DNA from: Microdochium bolleyi
Taxonomy: Eukaryota; Ascomycota; Sordariomycetes; Xylariales; Microdochiaceae
Length of the DNA stretch: 52,605 nt
Assembly: GCA_001566295.1 (NCBI GenBank)
Contig: KQ964296.1
Coordinates: 1 to 52,605 of the forward strand
Reading direction: 5' to 3'
Position 1 is the stretch's first letter, and every line of letters begins with the position of its first letter. Shown in pieces: positions 44,100-52,605 of the stretch. Made by a program: the position numbers and the translations under genes. The notes below the pieces were generated by a model that made no database searches, was not told where the DNA came from, and saw nothing but the letters and a program-made list of their open reading frames with translations.

Positions 44100-44860
44100 C
44101 GGGAATGATGGTCAGGGCGTCCAATGGATAAACCATTTTGACTTACACACTAAGGATCGCACGTCAGGTGTGTTTAGGTTGTTGATTTTAGACGGCCATG
44201 AGACCCACCACTCTGAGGGCTTCGAGACTTACTGCAAGCTACACAACATCGTCACTCTCTGCTTGCCGGCCCATACGTCTCAAAAGCTGCAGCCATTAGA
44301 TGTGGGTTGTTTTGGGCCTCTGAAGGCTGCTTGTGGTCGGCAATTAGAGAGTCTGATGCGGAGGTTCGTCACTCACGTTGATAAGCCTCAGTTCCTTGAG
44401 AGCTTCAGCCACGCCTTCTCTGCAGCCATAACACAACAGAATATCCAAGGCGGCTTCAGAGGCTCTGGTCCATTACCATTTGACCCTCAGAGAGTTATTT
44501 CGTGCCTTGACGTCAAGGTTGTGACACCAAGAAACTCCCCGGACCTCCCGGGCCTTCGGACGCCGTCACCATGGACATCCACAACGCCGCGCACAACAAC
44601 AGAAGCCACAAGCCAGTCCGAATATATAAAGGATAGAGTGGCAAGACACCAGGACAGCTCTCCGGGGCCTATAATCAGTGCTATGGAGCAATTGGCCAAG
44701 GGGATGCAGGGTATTATCCATGCTCACGCACTCTTGGCGGCGGAGGTGGACGGGCTGCGGAATGCGAATGCCGTACTAAGCAAGCGCCGGATGGCAAAAA
44801 AGACTCAATTGCCAGGCCACGGGGACCTTATTATTGCAGAATATGAAGATCTTATAGACC
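44100..44860 (+). mobile_element. 5'-truncated pogo/Fot1-type transposase
   Basis: From about 44110 the frame reads WINHFDLHTKDR, LLILDGHETHHS (second catalytic Asp), CLPAHTSQKLQPLDVGCFGPLK (third Asp), FSAAITQQNIQGGFRGSG and LPFDPQRVIS. It continues through SQSEYIKDRVARHQ and LSKRRMAKKT, all characteristic of fungal pogo/Fot1-like (DDE_1) elements. The CENPB-type DNA-binding region and the first catalytic Asp are missing; the sequence before 44100 is unrelated G-rich DNA. The open frame continues to 45210, but its last 110 codons lack transposase motifs and end in antisense of the dehydrogenase 3' flank. Confidence 0.85.
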
Positions 44861-45183
44861 GGAGAGGTGCTAAGGGACCCAAGTTACGTGACAGATATAC
44901 CCTCAAAGAATGTGGAGCGGTATTTTGGTGGCACACGAGGGCATGTGAGGAGCTTTGGCTACTTTCGGAAACCAAAATGTCAGACATCACTTGGGCGGTA
45001 GACTCACTCGAAGCAGCGATAGTTCATCGATTCTGCTGGAAATGGAGCAATCCTAAGCCAAACGCCAGACAAGCGCGTCCACATCTGAACCTGGTATACG
45101 CCAAATGCTTGACCTCTATAGAACAAAAATGGAGAGCTACGGTTCCACGTAAAGAAGACTGTCTTGCCCTTCCATATTGTACA

Positions 45184-45269
45184 ATATCTCGACGCCTATT
45201 GCACATCTAGATATGTCTTACCCCATCGTACTACATCTCGAGATCTATTGCACATCTAGATCTGTCTTG
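45184..45269. repeat. Imperfect tandem duplication of the dehydrogenase 3' end
   Basis: About 37 nt containing CTATTGCACATCTAGAT occurs twice with a 49-nt period (45184-45220 and 45233-45269). The second unit holds the antisense of the last codons and stop of the short-chain dehydrogenase; the first is a spare copy just downstream of the gene. Confidence 0.75.
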
Positions 45270-46262
45270 TCGGTGATATCCTTCCACTCATCAAGCAGGC
45301 TCATTGTCCCGTCGCACTTGGCTTTGACATATTGGTAAGCGTCGGGACCCAAAATGAGCCGGACTGGAATGTCCTTGCCGAGCCTGCCTGTCAGGAGGTC
45401 GACTACGATTTTGCTGCCCTTCTCGACGTCTCCGGCCTGGTGCGAGGAATCCCGTTAGTACATGTGTTCGATCTACAGCAGACGCATTGGATGCCGATGT
45501 CCTAATGTCAAAGGGAGATCCTTACCTGTTTTCCATCATAAGCAATCATAAGAGCTTCGTTCTTTCTGGCGGCGGTGTCGCCCTCGTAATCGGCAATGGT
45601 CTGCTTGCGCAAAATCCTGCTACCGATTTTGAGGACATTAGAGCGGAAATAGCCTACAAATAGACAGACCTAGGTTAGTTCTAAGAGTTTGCAAACCAGG
45701 TCCTCGCCGTTACCTAGAGACACCTACCAGGTTCGATGCAGACCACTTTAATGCCGAACTCCTTCAGCTCCTCGGTCATCGTTTCCGACAAGCCTGTCGC
45801 GGCCCATTTCGACGCGCAATACAAACCCGTGCCCGGCCACCCGACCCACGCGGCCATGCTGCTGAAGTTCGCGATCACGCCCGAGCGTGCCGCTCGCATG
45901 TATGGCAAGAATGCGCGCATCGTGTTCAGCAGGCCAAAGACGTTGGTGTTGAACTGGGCCTGCGTCTCCTCAGGCGTGGCTTCCTCGAGGCTGCCAGTCG
46001 CGAAGTAACCGGCGTTGTTGACCAGGTAGTCGATGCGGCCGTGGAGATTGAAGGCCCTCTCGGCGAGGGTTTTGAGTTCCGATAGTGGTGCTGTGACGTC
46101 GAAGGCGAGGGTGTCAATCCCGACAGCTTTGAGGTCGTCCATTTTGGCTGGGTTGCGGGCTGTGGCGATCACATAGTCGCCGCAGGAGTGTGCGTGAAGG
46201 GCGATGGATTTGCCGAAACCGGAGCTGCAGCCGGTGATGATCCAGACCTTGGGTGTGGACAT
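45245..46262 (-). CDS. Short-chain dehydrogenase/reductase (284 aa), three exons
   Basis: Exons 46262-45728, 45653-45526 and 45436-45245 join in phase to 855 nt. Classical SDR with Rossmann cofactor loop TGCSSGFG (near the N-terminus), NNAG, the catalytic Ser in ANFSSMAAW and the catalytic pair YCASK, then IEPGYFRSN after intron 1. The C-terminal substrate-binding part ends LDEWKDITDKTDLDVQ. I chose MSTPKVWIITG as start; an ATG further upstream adds residues unlike the family. It should oxidise or reduce an alcohol/carbonyl with NAD(P)(H); the substrate is unknown. All catalytic residues are present and no lesion is visible. It lies 3' to 3' with the pogo fragment. Confidence 0.88.
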
Positions 46263-46721
46263 ACTGGCGGTGATGATTTCTAAACGTGTTGGGTAAGATA
46301 TACAGTACGTATCCACAGATGGAAACGAGACGGAGGAGGATTCTTTACCAAGGGCGGTAGGTGGAGGGAGTGGTCTCTTAGATAGAGAAAGCCTTGCCGC
46401 GAGATTTACAGTAATAGATATGACAGGGCCTGAGCTTCGTCTTTATAAATATAACGCTCACCTTTAGGCATAACGCACCGAGTTTTAGAGTTTGCATAAC
46501 CGTATAATGAGGAGGCTAAGACCTTGTAAGAGGGGATAACTACTAGCCTAGTATACCTGCACAATTGTCCTCGGTTCCGGGCCCCGGAGGTCGCGAATAC
46601 CACTATACTCAGCGCCGAATCTTGATCTCTCCAAAGTCCATTTCCGTTTCTAGACCTGAGCATCCTGCTGGTAGGTCAAATACATGCCCCATTTTCTTCC
46701 ATTTTAGGATACAAGTCTCAA
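46263..46721. other. Promoter side of the dehydrogenase gene, otherwise empty
   Basis: No gene recognised. AT-rich stretch up to the MITE. Confidence 0.45.
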
Positions 46722-46723
46722 TA

Positions 46724-46800
46724 ACGTGCTTGCATAACGATTGGCCCACTCGTTATGGTGGGCCAATCGTTATGGTGGGCCAGTTGTTATGCAAGTACGT
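46724..46800. mobile_element. 77-bp palindromic MITE flanked by TA
   Basis: The left arm ACGTGCTTGCATAACGAT and the right arm, read on the minus strand as ACGTACTTGCATAACAAC, continue into TGGCCCAC on both sides; 23 of 26 positions match. TA dinucleotides flank both ends, as for Tc1/mariner/pogo insertions. The core holds a short direct repeat (GTTATGGTGGGCCA twice). No coding capacity. Confidence 0.8.
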
Positions 46801-46949
46801 TACATTAAAACCGGGGTGTTTACCATACTAATTGTAACGGGCCAAGCTTCGGTCACCCTCAACCTACAGACCCACTGACGACCGCCGTTGCCCCGGGTAA
46901 TGCCCCCTGGGCCCGGGCCACCCGGAAGCCCCTTTTCAGTCAAGCTTAC

Positions 46950-47478
46950 TGTCACGATCCGGCCTCTAGGGTCAGCCAGAGCGCCGGGCTTCGCTGGGTT
47001 GCTGTTCTGCCGGTAGGTAAAGCCAATGCAATATCACTTCCTGTCGAATATCGTTCGTCTCTTGGGTGTTGGCCGTGTCTCTGGGAAGAGATACCACTCT
47101 CGTCAATTGAGTGACTGGTTCAAGTGATGGGTGAGAATGATACTTAGATTGATCGCTGAAGTACAAAGGTAAGGACTGTCTGTCTAAGGAATCCCCCCAT
47201 ACTATATACGCCTTTGTTCTTCATCGCCCTTTGCTGGCTCACGATCAACGGTCGTGAGGCTCACGGGCTCACGACGTGATCCTGTGATCTAGTCGTCCCG
47301 CTCACTGGCTCACTTCGTGATCCAGTGATCCCATGCAGCCTTGCTGACGTAACCGTTTGCTTACATAAGGAGGCCTGTGACCCCTCGCAGATCCGCCCTT
47401 GTCCTTGGCCTGATACTGCGGCCTTGTTTGCCCTGCCTTCCCAGCACAAACAATCCCCTGTTGGTCCGCGCCGTCACA
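46950..47478 (+). repeat. Long terminal repeat, copy 1 (529 bp)
   Basis: Begins TGTCACGATCCGG and ends GCCGTCACA, the TG..CA ends of a retrotransposon LTR. It aligns along its length with the copy at 47777-48304 in the opposite orientation; the first 330 nt are nearly identical, the rest more diverged. Confidence 0.75.
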
Positions 47479-47776
47479 CTTACCACCACAGATTTCAGTC
47501 TTCTTCTTTTCTTTCTTCAGATTTGATGTACTCGTAGCAGTAGGTGATGGATAGTTGAATAAACTGCCTGAACCCTTACACGGATTGGGATTTTCTAAGT
47601 AAAACACATACCTTTCTCTAGCCTTTTGCGTCGGTAACTTTGTACGCTGAGGGTAGTTGCGCTTCTGTTGCGTAATCCCTCGTTTTGATGGATGCTCTGC
47701 TTCTCTACTACGAATGGGCGAAGGTAAGTATTTAAAGATATAACCCTAGAGCCTGCTAATTGGTTAGTTAGGCACA
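47479..47776. other. 298-bp spacer between inverted LTRs
   Basis: AT-rich, without gag or pol motifs. I see no clear primer-binding site next to either LTR. Confidence 0.5.
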
Positions 47777-48304
47777 TGTGACGACCAGACCAACAGGGGA
47801 CAGCTGCTTGGGCAGAGAGGCACAAGCAAGCCAGGCCGCATGATCGGGCCAAGTACAAGGGCAGGTCATGCAGCGGGTCGACACCGGTTTCTTATGTAAG
47901 CACGATAAGGATAAGACACGGGTACGGTACCACCGGTCATGCAGCCATGCATGACCGTCACCACGCCAAGCATGATGGTCAACACTCAGACAATGACCAT
48001 CAGGGCTCCGGCCGTGACCACGACCAAAGAACGATGAAGGACAAAGGGTATATAGTATGGAGGAATCTCCTAGACAGACAGTCCTTACCTTTGTACTTCA
48101 GCGATCAATCTAAGTATCATTCTCACCCATCACTTGAACCAGTCACTCAATTGACGAGAGTGGTATCTCTTCCAAGAGACACGGCCAACACCCAAGAGAC
48201 GAACGATATTCGACAGTTGTGATATTGCAAGAGCTTTACCTACTTTCAGGACAGCAACCCCGAAGCCCGGCGCTCTGGCTGACCCTAGAGGCCGGATCGT
48301 GACA
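47777..48304 (-). repeat. Long terminal repeat, copy 2 (528 bp, inverted)
   Basis: Reverse-complement partner of copy 1; read on the minus strand it starts TGTCACGATCCGGCCTCTAG and ends GTCGTCACA. The bases outside the pair (CTTAC on the left, GCACA on the right) do not form a target-site duplication, so the pair did not enter as one standard element. Confidence 0.75.
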
Positions 48305-51241
48305 GCACAATACTCTAAACCTAGCTCAATTGATGAACGTATGCTGAAAACAGAAAGGTAGGTATCTCTAGGAGCGATCGAATTGAAAGATGAAGGCAGA
48401 AGAAAAACTGCTAGTGACTGGTAACACGGAACCCTTAAGTCTCGGTAGAGCTGGTACGTCAAGTTTGCATGATCTGTCTGCGTCCGTTGGAAATTTCCGG
48501 AGCCCAGGAGAAGAGCGAGTCTCTGGGGATAAGCGATTCTGGTGCGGAATCTCTCATTGAGCTGCCCGTTTTGAGTGCATCACGGTTACAATTGTAGGCA
48601 CCGCCGGGCCCTGCGGCAGACTCATTAGCGCATGGTTCCCGAAGTGGGTCTGCAGTCAAGGCTTGCCAGCGAGAATTCCTGCACAGATCATGTCAAGGAG
48701 AAGGGTTTGCATTGACCACGGAGAGGAAGAGGCTAAGACCCTAGGTTCGTGGGCTAGACTCGACGCCAGGGAAGGTAGTCGCATCAATACCAAGACTTCG
48801 GACGGTGGAAGGCGTGGAGCTGGAAGAGGGGCCTACCCAAGAGTCACAACATCGTCGAGGCGTGTCGGGGGACTGGGCTGTGCGATTGGTCAAGCTTGGG
48901 GCTCCGGGCAGCTAGGGCCAAATTGCCCAGGATCTATCTTTGTTTCAAAGCCGCGGAAAGCCTGGACCCGGCCACAGTGACTTCCGCCCAATCACCCCGC
49001 GAGTTTGAGCCAGAACATGCATGAGGTGTTGTTAGCTGGCCTATCGTACCCCCGCACCTTCCGAAGTGTGGCACTTATCACGATGCGGCAAACCCGCTTC
49101 CTAACCCTAGGATAAATTGGGGCTCCTATTCTGGGTCCATCCGTTTAATCAGCATCGCACCCAGGTCCAAGGGGCCGATGCTCACCTGAGACCATACTGG
49201 TGATGGCTTCCAGTGAACGGTCTGCCCACCGCAGACGCCTCGTGGGCGGCCTTCTGGCCACTCACGCATCAGTGAACCAACCTTTTGTTTTCCTACACTC
49301 CTCAGCAAAAATGGAGAATAGAGATCAACACTGATAGCTTATCTTCGGGCGTCCATTGACGGGACACTAAGAAATCTCTATGTACGATTGCATGGTTCGT
49401 GAATGCTGCTGGAACCACGAGCATGCCCCTTGCTTGAGTCTCAAGCGGATAATATCATTAACCACATCGGAGATGGGGTGTAATTTAGTCGGGATGCAGT
49501 GGCACCACCCTTCAAGCCCGCCACAAGAGCATTGCGCCCCTCAGATGCCTCTGCCCTCAGTAGCACAAATTGCCCACACCCTTCAGAGGCCCCGTCTCTC
49601 ATCTTCAATGCATAAAACCTCCCGCCAGGACAGAGAAGACACGACAGCTTCGTGAAACTGAATTCTGCTTCTGCTGGTCTCCCAGTACGATGCACAAGGC
49701 TTCTAAGCTCTGACGTCGCTTTTGCTCCCTCTGAAGCCCACTTAGCCTCGTCACCGGCTAGCACAGATGTCTCTGGAGGTAAGAGAAGGGCATGGCGAGG
49801 CAAAGCTACTTATGCTGATTTCATCTGGGAAAACAGTCGAGAATAACTCGCTACCAACAAAGATCGGCTTATCAGACTGTTCGTCGTCTACACGGCTGTG
49901 TACGACAAGGTGTTCGCCTCGGTCTTTCATTGCCTTTGTTGCAGCAGCCAGAGTTGCATGTGGGTATCTATCGGTGCCGCTCATGTGGATGCCAGTACTA
50001 TAATCTCGTCAAATCAATACACTGAAACGCCTGCGCTTCGAAATGCGTCATAATCTTACAGTATAGTGGCATGTTCTAGCGGAGGAAGGTGTTGTTGCCG
50101 GCGGAGCTCGTTCACCTGGACCATTCCAATGCCCGCAATATACTCATGGACAAAGCAGTTCTGCGGCTGGCGAGGTTTGCTTTTTCTGAGCCACCCTAGG
50201 ACAAATCCAGGCCATTGCCGCGCTGCCCGTCCAGGCTGCGAAGCCATCAGGCCGGGACGGTTTACTAGCAGCTAACCGCGAGAATATGTTGCCTATGAAT
50301 GTTTCAAATATTTTCAACAGCTACAGAGTAGGTTGAAGAGTTTCGCGCATTCGTCTCGGGCAACAATTGGGTGTAGTGGTAAGCTAGTGGACTTAGGCGG
50401 GGTCAGGCCGTACATGACTAGTCATGGTCTCCAGATAAACCCTTTTGGCCTGAGGCAGTGACATCTAAATACGGTCTTATGCACGTGACACCCGCTAGAC
50501 ACGTACTAGATTGGCACTAGCGCTGTTCACATAAGGATGGTTGCACTGTCTTATGTCTTATCCTCCAGTTGTCAACGCGAGGCCCGACTCGTAACGCCGC
50601 CTACGGAAGCTCAGCATCGTCCACCCCCGCCCGCGACCTCGGCCGATAAAGGCCACGGAGCTGCCGGGCTTTCAATGGATCCGAGCTTAAAAGGTTATGT
50701 CCGGTCCAACACGACGATGGCTACATTCTCTCCGCCGAGCTACTGATGAACGCTAACTACAACACACCGGCCGAGAGTGGGATCTCCCGGCGGCCATCTT
50801 GGATGCCCCTGTCAGTGACGGGAGGTTCGGTCTGTTCTAGCCGCTACTGACTCCGTGCGCATCCTGACAATTATGGGTGCAGGTGTGCCGCGGGATGCCT
50901 AACAGGGCGTCTCTCGACGCCCAGAGCCAGGCCCAGGATCTGGGTGAAGGTGGCATATGACCAGGACGGCGTCGTCATCAGCTCCTGCAGATACAAGCTT
51001 CGGAACAGGTGTTCTAAGATTGGGCCCCTAGTCCCTGAAATAGGGCCTTCAGTCCCTGAATTGGGCCCATCGAAAATTTTGGTGGGTCGTCTTGAAATGA
51101 CCTAGCGCGGGGTTTCTTGTCCCACTTGAAATAGCCATTGTGTTCGAAGGCCTTGAAATGTGACGCCGCGCAGGAGTGATACAAAAGCATGATCCTAAGT
51201 GCAAAGAAAGACTCCCTGTATAGCAGTACGATTCCATCACC
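48305..51241. other. Long region without a recognised gene
   Basis: About 2.9 kb. Short open frames on both strands show no motifs or joinable exons. No transposon or RNA gene could be identified. Confidence 0.4.
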
Positions 51242-51974
51242 ATGGCTCCGATTCGGCAGGGCAATGCAGAGCGGCGACGGGCAAGAGACCAATGCAGGGA
51301 CAAACTGTCGGATCACATTTGTAAGTTTTAACTAGTACCAGACTCGATATGTGTTGACATTGTGATAGTCACACAACTAGGTATCAGAACAAAGCCTTCA
51401 GAAGTTCGTCTTAACCCACGAGCCACAGATCCATATGTTTGGAAGATCCTTCCAGCAAGAGAAGAGACTATGTCCAAGGTCTTCGCCAAAAACCTCAGCG
51501 ATCATTCAACCAAACGTACCGACTGCTGTGCGATGAGGTTGGCAATACCTTCGAAGCGGTGAATTCGGCCACCGAGCCCTTCTTTATTGTCGATACTGCC
51601 AGCACTACAGTGAGTCTACTTATCATGTGATGGTGCCATCATTGACGCTTCAATAGGCACTGCCAGAACAGAGCTTCAGTTCCTTGATCGATCAACTCAA
51701 GGCGGAGAATATTAAACTAGCTCAGCAGTTAAGCGAGTGTGAAGAGTTAGCTAAGACGGAATTAGAACATCGGCAACGTGCAGAGGATAAATTGGGTGAC
51801 TTGACATTGCGCCAACGCGAGTGCGAAGATGAGATTCGTCGGTACAAAGGAGCTGCCTCATATTTTAGGGATAGTGTGACCAAGTTTGCTGCAAACCTGG
51901 AGCATGTGCTGCCAATTCTAGAGAACCTGAAGAAGGACATGTGCGTAGACTTAGCCCAAGTTGAAGTGATATAA
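51242..51974 (+). CDS. Hypothetical coiled-coil protein, probably frameshifted
   Basis: Exon 1 (51242-51320) encodes MAPIRQGNAERRRARDQCRD, a basic start. An intron GTAAGT..GATAG leads to 51369, where the frame reads KPSEVRLNPRATDPYVWKIL. Near 51490 coding character moves to another frame (YRLLCDEVGNTFEAVN, then PFFIVDTASTT), which implies a one- or two-base shift or an unseen intron. An intron GTGAGT..CAATAG (about 51610-51656) then joins to a heptad-rich helix (IDQLKAENIKLAQQLSECEE onward) that ends at TAA 51972-51974. The layout, short basic region plus coiled coil, recalls a DNA-binding or adaptor protein, but I recognise no family. Confidence 0.45.
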
Positions 51975-52605
51975 TTCTCGTTACGATCTGCGTCTCATGC
52001 CGATATTCTAAAGTGATAACCAGCATTACCTCTATATCTTACTGGCATCTAAATCTATATACACTGCAAGGATGAGGACAAGGTGGCACTAGTGATTGTA
52101 AACACATTTGACTATGATACGGCCACAATGGCTACACTCTAAGCAACTACCTCGATGTCTGATACTCCAGTATAAGCTTTTCGCTTATTTCTGAAGCAGG
52201 CAACCAAGAATTGTTAGAAGGCAATTGCTACACCGGCGTGAACGAATGGCTACACCGGCGTCACTCTTATACAGGCGTCGCTTTTACGGCCTTTGATTGG
52301 TCCATCCCTTTTTGTTAGTGCATTTAGATTCTGCCAACAGCGCCCGTTGTACCTCGGGCTTACCTCTCCACCGCAACGATCGACGCGCCTTATGGAAGCT
52401 CTTCACCAGCTAGCTACCACACTAATTACCTCTTTGCCGCATGTCGAGCCTACTTAGAATGATTTTCGCGAAAGATACGGTATTTGTTAAGGTCACAGGG
52501 CTGGAGTGAGGTGTGTTGGACCCCTGCTGAGACCAAAGCTCGAACACAGGCTGTATCAGATCACGCTAACAGCCTCATCTAGAATCGGCATCGCAAAGCA
52601 GGTCT
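51975..52605. other. Right-edge region, no gene recognised
   Basis: A short direct repeat GCTACACCGGCGT occurs at 52227-52239 and 52249-52261, with a weaker third variant just after. Nothing else is seen. Confidence 0.4.

Noticed and set aside
52227..52280. Short direct repeats as a CRISPR array
   Set aside because: Only two clear 13-nt units with a 9-nt gap in a eukaryotic genome; no array.

Overview
The window reads as nuclear DNA of a filamentous ascomycete (Pezizomycotina). Intact genes carry short GT..AG introns of about 48-85 nt, several with CTAAC-like branch points. The gene families are typical of such fungi: a fungal sesquiterpene cyclase, class E P450s, a DUF3638 giant protein, Mx-like dynamins, an OTT_1508-type deaminase, ankyrin/Clp-type ATPases and pogo/Tc1-mariner elements. 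It looks like an accessory compartment: gene density is low, many genes are truncated or carry single lesions, transposon remnants are frequent, and some lesions match repeat-induced point mutation (RIP). All family names come from reading motifs by eye; no database search was run.

Left part (1-9.3 kb). A partial GC-rich gene runs in from the left edge. It is followed by a frameshifted SRR1-like remnant and a small putative secreted protein. At 3.2-9.3 kb lies a decayed sesquiterpene cluster. A nine-exon sesquiterpene synthase can be assembled completely (343 aa) with its metal-binding motifs. Its partners are broken: a divergent LCM-family O-methyltransferase (frameshift plus stop) and two head-to-head P450s, each stopped by one in-frame nonsense codon. 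The P450s abut at about position 7740, with both 5' ends cut away.

Middle (9.3-23.5 kb). A fragment of a DUF3638 protein ends exactly where its ATP-binding loop should begin. A dynamin/Mx-like GTPase gene has its G3 (DxPG) segment replaced by 82 nt of low-complexity sequence. Next comes a three-gene mosaic (dynamin N-terminus / ABCC transporter middle / JmjC fragment) with no intergenic sequence between the pieces, then an apparently functional OTT_1508-like deaminase gene. From about 20.7 to 26.5 kb little is coding.

Centre-right (26.5-36.3 kb). A large stonustoxin-like (SNTX) plus AIG1-like GTPase protein, interrupted by one TGA, faces an intact ankyrin/Clp-type AAA+ ATPase gene. A degenerate paralogue of the ATPase lies between them. 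A coiled-coil protein follows. Together with the dynamins and the deaminase, this is an unusual concentration of large NTPases and conflict-type proteins.

Right part (36.3-52.6 kb). Mariner and Tc1-like relics, a four-exon double-chromodomain protein, a 5'-truncated pogo/Fot1-type transposase, an intact short-chain dehydrogenase, a 77-bp palindromic MITE, two inverted 528-bp LTRs, and a damaged coiled-coil gene close to the right edge. The long stretches in between show no gene I can support.
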